In this document: positions 34,322 to 43,926 of the stretch, in pieces
How positions within the stretch are numbered: the stretch's first letter is position 1
Layout of the letters: each line of letters begins with the position of its first letter
Source: Paenibacillus psychroresistens
Lineage (GTDB): Bacteria; Bacillota; Bacilli; Paenibacillales; NBRC-103111
Assembly (NCBI RefSeq): GCF_009728935.1
Contig: NZ_CP034235.1
Coordinates: forward strand, 7,775,501 to 7,839,500
Direction of reading: 5' to 3'
DNA length: 64,000 bases
Notes under the pieces: generated by a model
Seen by the model: only the letters and a program-made list of their open reading frames with translations
What the model was told of the DNA's origin: nothing
Databases searched by the model: none
Position numbers and translations under genes: made by a program

Positions 34322-37300
34322 CTATATTTCTCCTTCTATATCTAGCTCAAATTGATAGGTTCCTGAGCCCGCTTGAACCTTCCAATATTCGTGTTCATCT
34401 GTTATTGCGATTATGCCTTCAGCGAGCTCAGCTGGCCCTCCACTTTCTTGCAAAACACCGCTGCCTGCTTTTGGCACAAATATTGTAGCTGTTGTATTAA
34501 CCGGGATTGTAAGCTTATAGCTAAAGCTGCTCTCCGTTTTCTCCCAAGAGGATTCGATCCAGCCGCGAACGGTGTTTATTTTACCGCTGACGCTAGTAAG
34601 GTCACCTAAGAGATAAGGCTTAATTACGCTAGTTTTATAGCCATTCGTCCCGGTTTTGATTCCTGCTAAATGCTTATAAAACCAATCGTCTATTGTCCCC
34701 AGGAAAAAATGGTTATAGGATCGGGTCTCCGTCACCCACCCCTCCCAGAAGGTGGTACCCCCTTCAGCCAGGCAAAACCCCCAGCTTGGGAACGTTTCTT
34801 TGTTCGCAATTTGATAGGCGATTTCACCGTTTCCATGCTCTGTCAGCATAGGTGCTAAATATTTCGTACCAAAACAGCCTGTATCCAAATGTCCGTTTGT
34901 TCGATTTGTGATATCCACTACCAGGTTTGCAATTACATGAGGGATATTCGCTTCAGGCACAGCTCCGAATGCGATCGGCAGGACATTGGACGTTTGGCGG
35001 TAACCAGCCTCGATCTTCGTGTGGAATACATGCTGCTCGGGATCATAAAACTTTTCAATGATTGCGGTTTTCATGTTGGCTTCTGCTGCTCGGAAAACCT
35101 TGCCGTCTGCCTCATGTCCGAGAACATCTGCGATTTGCGCCATCAAGGTGCACGAATAGCTTACGTAGGCTGTAGCCAGTAGATCTCCACCTTCAGGACC
35201 AATAAATGGATCTGGTGCTCCCCAATCTGCATAGCTTTCATCTGTGCTCGTGCCATCTACCAAGCGATTCATTTCATATTGCAGATAACGCTTCATCCCA
35301 TCGTAATGTTTACTTAGCGTCATTCTGTCTCCATAATATTCATACAAAGTCCATGGAATAATAATAAACGCTGACATCCAAGCCGGTGTTGGCTTCATAT
35401 ATAAAAATGGACCTGGACAGGTGTGGCAAACAGCCCCATACTCATCCTGCGAATCCGCGATATCCTGCAGCCATTTGCTGTAAAATGCAGTTAGATCCAA
35501 GTTCATCACTGAGCATTCGGCTATCGCTTGCGCGTCACCCAACCAACCTCTTTTCTCATGGAATGGAGTATCGGTAGGTATGCTGTGGAAGTTATTCAGT
35601 ATAGTATCCACCATCACCTGATGAATTCGATTGAACAGCTTGTTCGAGCTTTCGAAGCTGCCTATCGCTTCTACATCATTGTGAAAGATTCTAGCTTCCA
35701 GCTGCAGGTTGCTAATCTCACACAAGCTCTCGATTTGCACATAGCGAAAGCCTTTATAGCTAAATTTAGGCTCCCAGCTTTCTACACCCCCACCCTTGCA
35801 GGTGTAAGTATCCTCTTGCGCGTTTTCCCAGAATTGATGGTCATAGCCCTTCTTCCAAATGTCGAGCAGACCGTCTTTAGTCAGCGACTCCCCATAGATC
35901 AGCTTAAGACTGGCTCCTTTTTGAGCTGCTATCGTTAGCTTGACCCATCCAGCTGTAACCTTGCCAGCATCATAGATATAGACATTGGGTTTAGGATTTG
36001 AAATATACTCGCACTTAACGGTTTCAACCACACGGATTGGCGGTATAAAAGCAGCTTCAATGACCCCTTCATTAGGAGTCATCCGATTTACACTCACCCA
36101 GCCTACAGCTGCGAAACCAGCCTTATCCCAGCTTGATTGCTCCAATCGCGCATCATATTTATCCCCGTACCAAATGTTATCATCTCGGGTAGGGCCATCT
36201 GCTGTCATCCAAGAGCTGTCGCTAACTAGGGTGCTGCTTGTTCCATCTGTATAATCCATTTGCAACTGCAGCAGAAATTTAGGCTCTATTGTCCCTGAGC
36301 TAGGCTCCGCCTTGCTGAAGTTATCGCCGATCCAATCTTTTCCATAAGCATAATGGCCTCGGCCAAGCTCAACCCCGATGCAATTGCTTCCCATCTCAAG
36401 TAGCTGCTCACCTTCAAAGGTCAGGTAATACACGCGTTTAGGAAACTGCGTATAATCCGGCTGCAGCACTCCATCGCCCATTCGCTCACCATTCAAGCTC
36501 ATTTCAAAATACCCAAGGCAGCACATATACAGCCTTGCTTGCTTGACTGTTTTCGTGACCACAAATTCTTTACGAATCAAAGGTGCTGGTCCTCTGCGTT
36601 TAATACGGCCCCATGGCTGATCCCCGAACTCTGCAATGACCTTCGCTTCGCTCCAAGTGCTATCCGCCACATAGTCAGCCAGCTTCCAGCCGTCTTCTGT
36701 TGGATCAGAAACGGCCCAGGCAGCATCCGTGAAAATAGTTTCTTGCGAGCCATCGTCATAATGGAGCTCAAACACACCAACAAAACCAGCATGTTCGGAG
36801 TCTGTATTCTCCACTTCACAAACCAGACAGTTATCCCCATCGATGAGCTTAGCGGTAAAATCAATATAATAAAAAGGCGAGATCCAATCCTGCTTCCACC
36901 TCTTATTCAGCTTAGCTATTGTGCTTCCGTTGACGAACAAAGTGAAGAGACTGCCACAGGTTCCGTGAAAGATAGCTTGACGTATTATCCGATCTGTCGG
37001 CAATTGCAGCACTTTTCTAAATATAACTTTAGTATCCGGAGCTGCTTCAGCTAAATTCAACGAATGCCATATCCATTGGCTCCCGTCTAGCGGATTATAG
37101 CTCGAATTGCCGCCAATCCACTCGCCTTGCCAATCCTCGGGATGCAATAAGCCTGTTTCAAACCATGCCGTTTGACTCCAATCTGAGGCGTTTTCTTCCC
37201 CATCCCAAACCATAACCTTCCAATAATAACGTTGGCCAGAGACCAGCTGGCTTCCCAAATATTGAATTTGCAGGGTTTCATCAGAATTCACCTTGCCGCT

Positions 37301-37510
37301 ATCCCAGCTGCTTCCAATCAATCGATTCAATTGTGTCTCGTCTGTATCGACAATAATATGATAGCTTGTTTGGCATTGGGCCCGCTTGTATGCCTCCAGC
37401 TTCCAGCTCAACAAAGGCAGCATCGTGCTAATCCCCAATGGGTTAATTGTATTTTCTGTTTTTAAATCAAATGCCTTTATGTTGGCTTGTTTAAGCGTAT
37501 TTGGATTCAT
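34322..37510 (-). CDS. GH78 alpha-L-rhamnosidase, intracellular
   Basis: A 1062-residue enzyme without signal peptide. The N-terminal beta-sandwich domains carry family motifs (TENTINPLGIS, PLLSWKL, WDSGKVNSDET, YYWKVMVWDG, ARLYMCCLGYFEMSLNGERM, VGVELGRGHYAYGKDW-like). The (alpha/alpha)6 barrel has IPTDTPFHEKRGWLGDAQ near 650 and FPSWGFCLAEGGTTFWEGW near 920, both carrying acidic residues typical of GH78. It removes terminal alpha-L-rhamnose from oligosaccharides or glycosides. ATG 37510 has GGAGGAGTG upstream. It heads a close run with the two GH42-like genes downstream and follows the third barrel gene and the permeases on the same strand. Confidence 0.93.
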   Translation of the reverse strand: MNPNTLKQANIKAFDLKTENTINPLGISTMLPLLSWKLEAYKRAQCQTSYHIIVDTDETQLNRLIGSSWDSGKVNSDETLQIQYLGSQLVSGQRYYWKVMVWDGEENASDWSQTAWFETGLLHPEDWQGEWIGGNSSYNPLDGSQWIWHSLNLAEAAPDTKVIFRKVLQLPTDRIIRQAIFHGTCGSLFTLFVNGSTIAKLNKRWKQDWISPFYYIDFTAKLIDGDNCLVCEVENTDSEHAGFVGVFELHYDDGSQETIFTDAAWAVSDPTEDGWKLADYVADSTWSEAKVIAEFGDQPWGRIKRRGPAPLIRKEFVVTKTVKQARLYMCCLGYFEMSLNGERMGDGVLQPDYTQFPKRVYYLTFEGEQLLEMGSNCIGVELGRGHYAYGKDWIGDNFSKAEPSSGTIEPKFLLQLQMDYTDGTSSTLVSDSSWMTADGPTRDDNIWYGDKYDARLEQSSWDKAGFAAVGWVSVNRMTPNEGVIEAAFIPPIRVVETVKCEYISNPKPNVYIYDAGKVTAGWVKLTIAAQKGASLKLIYGESLTKDGLLDIWKKGYDHQFWENAQEDTYTCKGGGVESWEPKFSYKGFRYVQIESLCEISNLQLEARIFHNDVEAIGSFESSNKLFNRIHQVMVDTILNNFHSIPTDTPFHEKRGWLGDAQAIAECSVMNLDLTAFYSKWLQDIADSQDEYGAVCHTCPGPFLYMKPTPAWMSAFIIIPWTLYEYYGDRMTLSKHYDGMKRYLQYEMNRLVDGTSTDESYADWGAPDPFIGPEGGDLLATAYVSYSCTLMAQIADVLGHEADGKVFRAAEANMKTAIIEKFYDPEQHVFHTKIEAGYRQTSNVLPIAFGAVPEANIPHVIANLVVDITNRTNGHLDTGCFGTKYLAPMLTEHGNGEIAYQIANKETFPSWGFCLAEGGTTFWEGWVTETRSYNHFFLGTIDDWFYKHLAGIKTGTNGYKTSVIKPYLLGDLTSVSGKINTVRGWIESSWEKTESSFSYKLTIPVNTTATIFVPKAGSGVLQESGGPAELAEGIIAITDEHEYWKVQAGSGTYQFELDIEGEI

Positions 37511-37548
37511 TGAATGTCACTCCTCCATATAGAGTAGTAGTGTACTTT

Positions 37549-39150
37549 TTAAAGAGTAATTTCGGTATCGTACTCGACGAATGTCCCTGCGCTGTCCATA
37601 ATCGCAAAGGATAATGCTTTCAACCGAACCGGATATAGACTATCTGCGATTTTTACAATTCCCTGATTTACGGTTTCCAGTAGATTATACAAAATGACTT
37701 TGCGGCTTTCCTTCAACCATACTAAGCCGATGTTGCTGCCTTCGACAAACCGTGGGAAGCTCCAGTTACCTTGTTCCACCAGGCTTTGAAGCAAGGCAAT
37801 GTCTTCAGCAACAGGCTTGGAAGCAGCTTGGTGATCCCAATTAATAAAATTAATAGCAGATGGCTCAAGCTGCTGGAGGATATCTTTATTCTTAAAAATG
37901 GCCTTTTGATCAAATATGACTTGCTTATATAGAGGCAGCTTTTTCTGCCATTCTGCTCCTAGTTCATAATCTCCGAAGAACAACAGCAAATCTCCGCCTT
38001 CACTATTCTGATCCGCACGAACGGGCTTGACCGGTAATCCCGCCAATATAGGCAGACTTGTTGGCACAATGGGCTCTGCGTGAGATCCGTGCGTTCCATA
38101 AGCTAAGTGCACCGGATAAAATCTTTCTGTGTTTGCAGTTGCTTTGTCCAGCTCTTGCAATACCGGCAGTGCAGCAGCTATTGCTTGCCAATAGCTATCA
38201 TCCAGCACCCAGGTGCCGCTCATAAATAGCACATTCTCAAGTCCCGCTGTAATGGCCATTTTCGCTTTATATACCAAATTGTGCTCCTTTAAGGAACGCG
38301 GCGGAAAAATCGTTGATTCGCTATAGGCTAATTCCTTATCCATAAAGTTCAAATGGTAAGTTATGCCCAGCATTTCTTCCGCTTTTGCAGATGGCTTCGT
38401 AAAGGAAGCATCCTTAAATTGCAGCTCCCCGACGCGAAACAGTGCATTTGGGATTTGCTCGCGAATTGCCGGAATATCTATTCCATGGCGTTCGTCCCCA
38501 AAATGCATCACCATAATGCCTGGTTGGACACCCTCTATATCCGTTGCCTTCATCACAGCTGTAATTTTATCGCATTGAAAAGAAACCCAATCCTTCATTA
38601 ATTGGAGATTGAGCTTTCGGGTTATTTGCACCATTAAGGTTTCTCTAGTTTCACTGTGGTGATAAATCCCATTAAATTCGGTCACGCAAGCATCACAATA
38701 ACAGCCTTCGATAAATTCGTTAAAATTGCCGACACGGAGATCATCATCGAGAAATACCTCTTTGAAGCCTGCGTTATGCAGTATTTGGGCCACCTTGCCG
38801 TTGTCCTCAATCAGGCAGGTATCAATCGCCCCACAGAAATAAACGGTCTCACCTTCATTATCAACCCGATAATGCCAATGCTTAGGGATCTCCAAATCGA
38901 GATCAGGATCGTCCGGATTAAGCGCATTGCCAGGATGCCCGATCGGGATGGTTACCGCACCGACCTCAAGCCCATTATGCTCAACAAAGGCCTTAGCCTC
39001 CTTAAGCTCTTCGATATCGACCATTTTGCCCGAAAAGAAACCGGCTATCCATATTTTCTGGATTCCGGCTCTTTTCATATTCGCAACCAACGCATCTCTC
39101 GTAGCAGTATCCAGCAACGGTTCATGTGCCATGCTATATTGCAGCTTCAT
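37549..39150 (-). CDS. Third GH42-related barrel protein, shorter form
   Basis: A 533-residue cytoplasmic protein with a barrel like the two genes at 30300 and 32333 but more distant and about 130 residues shorter. Shared landmarks are YFCGAIDTCLIED (near 106), EVFLDDDLRVG (near 135) and EGCYCDACVTEFN (near 150), again one Cys plus C-x-C-x2-C and an Asp-rich motif where GH42 has Asn-Glu. The opening MKLQYSMAHEPLLDTATRDA and HNGLEVGAVTIPIGHPGNAL fit a TIM barrel. The C-terminal part includes ILAGLPVKPVRADQNSEGGD, as in the trimer/A-type domain of GH42. ATG 39150 follows ATAGGAGTGGA. It sits between the permease and GH78 genes. Confidence 0.68.
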   Translation of the reverse strand: MKLQYSMAHEPLLDTATRDALVANMKRAGIQKIWIAGFFSGKMVDIEELKEAKAFVEHNGLEVGAVTIPIGHPGNALNPDDPDLDLEIPKHWHYRVDNEGETVYFCGAIDTCLIEDNGKVAQILHNAGFKEVFLDDDLRVGNFNEFIEGCYCDACVTEFNGIYHHSETRETLMVQITRKLNLQLMKDWVSFQCDKITAVMKATDIEGVQPGIMVMHFGDERHGIDIPAIREQIPNALFRVGELQFKDASFTKPSAKAEEMLGITYHLNFMDKELAYSESTIFPPRSLKEHNLVYKAKMAITAGLENVLFMSGTWVLDDSYWQAIAAALPVLQELDKATANTERFYPVHLAYGTHGSHAEPIVPTSLPILAGLPVKPVRADQNSEGGDLLLFFGDYELGAEWQKKLPLYKQVIFDQKAIFKNKDILQQLEPSAINFINWDHQAASKPVAEDIALLQSLVEQGNWSFPRFVEGSNIGLVWLKESRKVILYNLLETVNQGIVKIADSLYPVRLKALSFAIMDSAGTFVEYDTEITL

Positions 39151-39178
39151 CTAGTTCCACTCCTATAATAAATTGCTT

Positions 39179-40009
39179 TCAGCCTTTAACCGCCCCTGAT
39201 GTAACACCTGAAACATAATATTTCATTCCAAAGCTGAACAAAACTAACAACGGCAGACAAGAAATGATATACGCTGCCATTCTCTGTCCATACTGAACAT
39301 TGTTACTTGAATCAACGCCAATCTTCTGGAGCTGAACGGTGACCATTTGCAGCTTTTCCCCACTAATAGTAAGTAAAGGCCAAATGAAATCATTGTAATT
39401 CCCGATCATATTCATTACAGCCAATGTAATTAGAATCGGCATCGTCAACGGCACTGCAATCCGCCAATAATTCGTGAATTCGGTAGCACCGTCTATACGT
39501 GAGCATTCGAATAGCTCATTAGGCAAAGCCTCAAGGAAGGTACGACAAAGAATAATTCCGAATACCTGCCCACCAGCAATCCAAGGCAGGAGCAAAGCCC
39601 ACCAGGTATTAAGCAATCCATACCCAGATATCTGCGCATACAAAGGCATGAGCGTTAAGACACCGGGAATCATCATCAAAGAAAGAATCAGCAAATAAAA
39701 GAAGTTTCTTCCAGGAAACTGCAAGCGTGCAAAAACATAGCCGCTAAGCGATGATAAGAAGACCACGCCTATAGTCGCGATTCCGCTCACAAAAACACTG
39801 TTGAATATACTTCTCCCTATCCCCTCAAAAGCTTCTTTATAGTTTTTCCAAATCCACGGACTGGGCAATCCCCAGAAGTCGGAATAAATTTGCCCATTAT
39901 TGCGAAAAGACATGGATAGCATAATAACAATCGGGATATAAGTAAGGATCCCCAATAGAATTAGCACAAACCAAACAGATAACTTCGATATTTTTGAAGA
40001 CTTATACAT
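39179..40009 (-). CDS. Carbohydrate ABC transporter permease (MalG/UgpE type)
   Basis: A 276-residue permease with six hydrophobic helices and the EAA loop ECSRIDGATEFTNYWRIAVP facing the ATPase. The N-terminus LSVWFVLILLGILTYIPIVI and the end MKYYVSGVTSGAVKG are typical of the CUT1 family inner subunit (the last motif is nearly invariant in MalG-like proteins). It pairs with the propeller-permease upstream, whose stop is 24 bp away. No ATPase is encoded in the island, so a shared MsmX-type ATPase elsewhere is expected. Confidence 0.95.
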   Translation of the reverse strand: MYKSSKISKLSVWFVLILLGILTYIPIVIMLSMSFRNNGQIYSDFWGLPSPWIWKNYKEAFEGIGRSIFNSVFVSGIATIGVVFLSSLSGYVFARLQFPGRNFFYLLILSLMMIPGVLTLMPLYAQISGYGLLNTWWALLLPWIAGGQVFGIILCRTFLEALPNELFECSRIDGATEFTNYWRIAVPLTMPILITLAVMNMIGNYNDFIWPLLTISGEKLQMVTVQLQKIGVDSSNNVQYGQRMAAYIISCLPLLVLFSFGMKYYVSGVTSGAVKG

Positions 40010-40033
40010 GGATTAACCTCCAGTCCTGTTGCT

Positions 40034-42022
40034 TTATTGATCGGCTGTTTTGACCTTCAATTGGAATATTGTTCCGATAAGAATGAATATGAACAAGATT
40101 ATTCCCATAGCAGAAGCATAACCGTAATCATTGAATCGGGTCGCGGCAAAAAACAACTCCAAAGCCGGCAAATACGTACTGTCGAAAGGTCCCCCTAATG
40201 TAGTGAGATAGACCAGCGTGAAATCCTGGATAGTTCCAATAAAGGTTAAGACTAGCAGCAAGCGAATTTGACCAGTCAAAAGCGGAAGCTCGATGCTCCA
40301 GAATCGTCTATATTTGCCAATGCCGTCCATAATTCCTGCCTCGAATACATCCTTGGGAATTCCGATCATGCCCCCATAGAAAATCAGCAAAGAGAAGGCG
40401 CCAATCCACGGAAAGCCCATAAAAGCAAGTGCCGGCATGGCTGTTTTGGTTTCTCCAAGCCAAACATGCTGCAGACTTTCTAGTCCAACTGCCCCTAAAG
40501 CTTGATTAAGCATTCCGAAATTGGGGTCGTAAATGAAAAACCATAACAACGTACCCACAATACTAGGAACAACAAGCGGATAAATAAACAGGTTCCGCAT
40601 AAAATACTTGGCTTTCTCAGATGCCAAATGAAAGATCATCACAGCAACAAGCAATGGAATGATCAGCTGAAGCGCTCTAGAAACAACCAGAAACAGCATA
40701 TTGTTAATCCCTATCCAGAAATAATGGCTGTTAAACACCTTTATATATTGTTCGAAACCAACAAATGTTGTGGATAAGCCCGGCTTCCAATCTGTAAAAG
40801 AATGATAGAATGCCGAGTAAGCTGGATAATAATTAAATAACGCGAGCAATAATAAAGTAGGCAGGAGTAGTAAGTAAGCTGTTTTATTTTTAAATACTAG
40901 CTTTAGAGTTAAGAGCAAGCTTTGCTGTATTCGGTAGCTTTGGAATAATAAGCGTAAAATAAGCACACATATGGCAACAATCCCTACACATACGAGTACA
41001 AGGAAGAATATCCCTCGTTGTTGTGAGATGGAATTAAAGGATTCCATAGCAACTACATTTACAAAGGTAACCTGCTCGCCTGCTGCAATTAAATTTTTCC
41101 CACTTTGGTCCATATGAACGTATTTAGTACCATTATTTAAAGGCAGCTGTGTGATTTCTCCCCCATTTTTGGCAGAAATCAATTTTAAATTCCCTTGCTC
41201 ATTGGCCAGCATCAAGCTGTCTCCTGTAGAGGAGGAGGTTAAACCCGTAAATACTTCTTTATAGGAAGTGGTCCACAATGACTTCCCTTTTGAATCCAAT
41301 GCGCCAACTGTTCCCAGCTTATCCGCATAAATAATACGCTCGCTTATAAGGTTTACTCCATATATCGGGGCTTTGGAAACAAACTCCCAAACCGATTTGC
41401 CGCTTTTGTCCAGCGCCATAATACGGGATGAATCCGTTCCAATGAATAAGGTTTGACCGTCGGCAGAATACACTAAAGAGCGCATTGCGACATTGCTCTC
41501 ATATTTCCAAATCTCTGTACCTTCGTGATCGAATGTATAAATGCGGTATTTACTTGCCAAAATGGCCCCTGCGGATACAGAGATCAATCCTTGCGGGCTC
41601 ATCTCAATAGTCGTTGCAGGATAAGGGATTTTCCAGCTCTTCTTCATTGTTCCGGTTTTTATATCCAGAATATATACCAGACGATCCTCTGTCGCCGCTG
41701 CAATTTCCTGTTCATCCTTAGAAAGGGCTAGACCTTTGACACTACCCGTTGTTTTAAATGTCCAAACGATATTGCCCGCATTATCTACCCGCGAAATCTG
41801 ATTATCCTTGCCTCCAATAACTAACCCTGCATCGTTATCCAATGCAGCCACACTTTCCTGAATGCCGAAGTCCTTCGTCCAAGCTACAGGTGTCTCCAGA
41901 CTGCGATCCAAGAACCAAACAACGGCAAATAAAATGAATGAGATACTCAAAAGTACAATCGAAGCTATCGTCCATCCTCGTAAATTTATCCCTTTTTTCT
42001 TTGGAGCGCTAATTGCATTCAT
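40034..42022 (-). CDS. Beta-propeller fused to a carbohydrate ABC transporter permease
   Basis: A 662-residue fusion. A TM helix at about 17-38 (WTIASIVLLSISFILFAVVW) anchors an outer region of about 280 residues made of seven-bladed-propeller-like PQQ/WD40-type repeats: GKDNQISRVDNAGNIVWTFK, ATEDRLVYILDIKTGTMKKS, GTDSSRIMALDKSGKSVWEF, ANEQGNLKLISAKNGGEI. A second TM lies near 340-360, and a complete MalF-like CUT1 permease at about 375-662 includes LPTLLLLALFNYYPAYSAFY and the EAA loop EAGIMDGIGKYRRFWSIELP. So the propeller sits outside the membrane, in one chain with the channel. ATG 42022 has AAAGGAGGG; ATG 42040 lies on top of that site. The partner MalG-like gene follows at 24 bp. Confidence 0.9.
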   Translation of the reverse strand: MNAISAPKKKGINLRGWTIASIVLLSISFILFAVVWFLDRSLETPVAWTKDFGIQESVAALDNDAGLVIGGKDNQISRVDNAGNIVWTFKTTGSVKGLALSKDEQEIAAATEDRLVYILDIKTGTMKKSWKIPYPATTIEMSPQGLISVSAGAILASKYRIYTFDHEGTEIWKYESNVAMRSLVYSADGQTLFIGTDSSRIMALDKSGKSVWEFVSKAPIYGVNLISERIIYADKLGTVGALDSKGKSLWTTSYKEVFTGLTSSSTGDSLMLANEQGNLKLISAKNGGEITQLPLNNGTKYVHMDQSGKNLIAAGEQVTFVNVVAMESFNSISQQRGIFFLVLVCVGIVAICVLILRLLFQSYRIQQSLLLTLKLVFKNKTAYLLLLPTLLLLALFNYYPAYSAFYHSFTDWKPGLSTTFVGFEQYIKVFNSHYFWIGINNMLFLVVSRALQLIIPLLVAVMIFHLASEKAKYFMRNLFIYPLVVPSIVGTLLWFFIYDPNFGMLNQALGAVGLESLQHVWLGETKTAMPALAFMGFPWIGAFSLLIFYGGMIGIPKDVFEAGIMDGIGKYRRFWSIELPLLTGQIRLLLVLTFIGTIQDFTLVYLTTLGGPFDSTYLPALELFFAATRFNDYGYASAMGIILFIFILIGTIFQLKVKTADQ

Positions 42023-42044
42023 AGATGCCCTCCTTTCCAATGAA

Positions 42045-42076
42045 AGAAATAAGAAGTCAGATGACTTCTTATTTCT
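42045..42076 (-). promoter_or_regulatory. Long perfect stem-loop between binding-protein and permease genes
   Basis: AGAAATAAGAAGTCA (42045-42059) and TGACTTCTTATTTCT (42062-42076) are a perfect 15-bp inverted repeat with a 2-base centre, in the 85-bp gap after the binding-protein stop. No clean T-run follows on the minus strand. It fits an mRNA-stabilising or partly terminating stem that lets the binding protein be made in excess, as known for malE-malF. Confidence 0.75.
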
Positions 42077-42107
42077 TGTTCTAATTTCTTTCTAATTGGA
42101 CCTGCGA

Positions 42108-43760
42108 TTATTTACGTTCAGGGCTTTTCTTTTCAGGTGTTTTCAAGTCGACTAATTCTATTTTCTGTGCTTGCAAAGCTGCTTCAAGATTCTTTTGAAT
42201 GGATTTTTCATACTGTGTTAAGAAGTCATCCAAAGGCAATTTATCAGAGAAAAATTGTTGAGCTAATCCAGTCCATTCACGAACAGATGGTTGAAAATCA
42301 AAAATTCCACGGGACATGATATGCATCGAGTTATTCTTTTCAGCATTACCAAGTAATTTCAAAGCGTCGAATTTCTCTTGCAGATTAGGTTCAAGCGTAA
42401 CATCTTTAAGAATTGGAGGTCCGTTGATACCTTTACCATCTTTAAAGGTTGCATCCAGGTAAATGGAATATCCGGCTGGGCTTGCATAATATTTCATAAA
42501 GTCCATGTTTAAATCATTTTGCTCTTGTTCTTTCTTCACAACTCCCAAGAATCCAATTGGTACTTCAATAGTACGAACAGGCGCTTGTGATTCCTTCATA
42601 GTAGGCATTGGGAAAAGACCATATTCGAATGCCGGAAGACCGTCTTTATTTCCGCCATTTTTTGTAGCATCCTTCAAATCCTTATCCAGTGAAGTAATTA
42701 ACCCAGCGATATCAATATGAATAGCAGCTTTTTGTGTTAAGAATAAAGTATAGGCTGAAGCTTCATTAGTACCAAAGAAGCCAGGTTGCGTATATTCAGG
42801 AATCATTTTCTTAAAGTTTGTGTAGATCGTTTTATAACCATCATTGGTTACATTAATATCGCCTTTTTGAATGGCTAAAGCTTGACGCAATGGGTTCTTA
42901 TTAACGTTGGCATCATCATCGTTATGAGGATCCGTTATATCTAATTTCCATTCTCCATCAACCTCAGGATCATAACAATAATCATTTTCTTGGCAACGCA
43001 CTTTCTCAAACTCGGTTCTTTGGAATGAATCTGCATAAATTCGAGCCATCCAGCCCATTGCTCCAAGCCAGAAATCATCACTTGTTCCACCAAGACCAAG
43101 TGGAGTAAAGCCTGCTGCCTTCAGCTTCTTGCTCACTTCGATTAGCTCATCCCAAGTAGTTGGCGGCGTAGTAATTCCAGCTTTTTCGAACATCGTTTTA
43201 TTATAGAACCAAGCGACCTGAACGGTTTCTAAGTTAATATTGTAGATGCCTCCTGTAACACCATCAACGGTTTGGGTCGAGAAGTCTTTGAAGCCATCTT
43301 TCCAGTTTGCATTGTTATTGTATGGATTTGGTTGATCATAATACGGTTTAAAATCAACAAATTTGGTTCTTTGCAAATCAACTACTGTGTTATTAACAAC
43401 AATATCAGGTGTCGGCTTATCTGATGTTAATTGAGCGCGCAACCAATCTGCATAACCTGCGGACGGCTTCATTTCCACATTTACTTTTACCTTAGGGTTT
43501 AGTTTATTGTACGCAGCTGCAACGGCATTCCAGCCAGCTGAATTGGTAGATGGTGAGTTAATGTTGATTTCCCCTGCCCACTCTTTAGCAGGAACAGGTG
43601 TCGCTTCTGGTGTTGCTTCTGGTGGAGCAGCTGTTTCTGCAGCTGCAGTTGGTGCAGTGGTTGCAGCAGCGGACGGTTCAGGGGTATCTTTCTTGGTACA
43701 GGCAGAAAAGGCTACAACCAGTAAGGCTAGAATAAGGATAAATGCTACATTTTTTTTCAA
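42108..43760 (-). CDS. Sugar-binding lipoprotein of the ABC importer (family 1)
   Basis: A 550-residue extracellular solute-binding protein. A lipoprotein signal (VAFILILALLVVAFSAC, lipobox FSAC) is followed by a 45-residue Ala/Pro/Thr/Glu linker and a family-1 binding fold: WNAVAAAYNKLNPKVKVNVE, QLTSDKPTPDIVVNNTVVDL, WFYNKTMFEKAGITTPPTTW, KAAGFTPLGLGGTSDDFW and KYYASPAGYSIYLDATF. It is larger than the usual 420-450 residues, with a charged insertion (DYCYDPEVDGEWKLDITDPH) and a Lys/Glu/Pro-rich C-terminus, which fits a long or branched oligosaccharide ligand. TTG 43760 is the start, with GAGGGGG upstream. First gene of the transport-hydrolase operon that runs down to 30300. Confidence 0.93.
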   Translation of the reverse strand: MKKNVAFILILALLVVAFSACTKKDTPEPSAAATTAPTAAAETAAPPEATPEATPVPAKEWAGEININSPSTNSAGWNAVAAAYNKLNPKVKVNVEMKPSAGYADWLRAQLTSDKPTPDIVVNNTVVDLQRTKFVDFKPYYDQPNPYNNNANWKDGFKDFSTQTVDGVTGGIYNINLETVQVAWFYNKTMFEKAGITTPPTTWDELIEVSKKLKAAGFTPLGLGGTSDDFWLGAMGWMARIYADSFQRTEFEKVRCQENDYCYDPEVDGEWKLDITDPHNDDDANVNKNPLRQALAIQKGDINVTNDGYKTIYTNFKKMIPEYTQPGFFGTNEASAYTLFLTQKAAIHIDIAGLITSLDKDLKDATKNGGNKDGLPAFEYGLFPMPTMKESQAPVRTIEVPIGFLGVVKKEQEQNDLNMDFMKYYASPAGYSIYLDATFKDGKGINGPPILKDVTLEPNLQEKFDALKLLGNAEKNNSMHIMSRGIFDFQPSVREWTGLAQQFFSDKLPLDDFLTQYEKSIQKNLEAALQAQKIELVDLKTPEKKSPERK

Positions 43761-43926
43761 TTTACTTCCCCCTCAGATTTTAATTGAAATACTAGAATGA
43801 ATTCTCAATCGCATTAATTTTCAATCCGCATTACAGAATCGATCCCACACTATCGCACAGCTACCTTATTAACCACCTACACCATAGCATCTCCACCTTT
43901 CAAAGGTACTACAAAAGATTAAACCG

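Noticed and set aside
34373-39168. Many plus-strand frames of 60-170 codons opposite the GH genes
   Set aside because: Shadows of the strongly supported minus-strand genes; no domains and no ribosome-binding sites.
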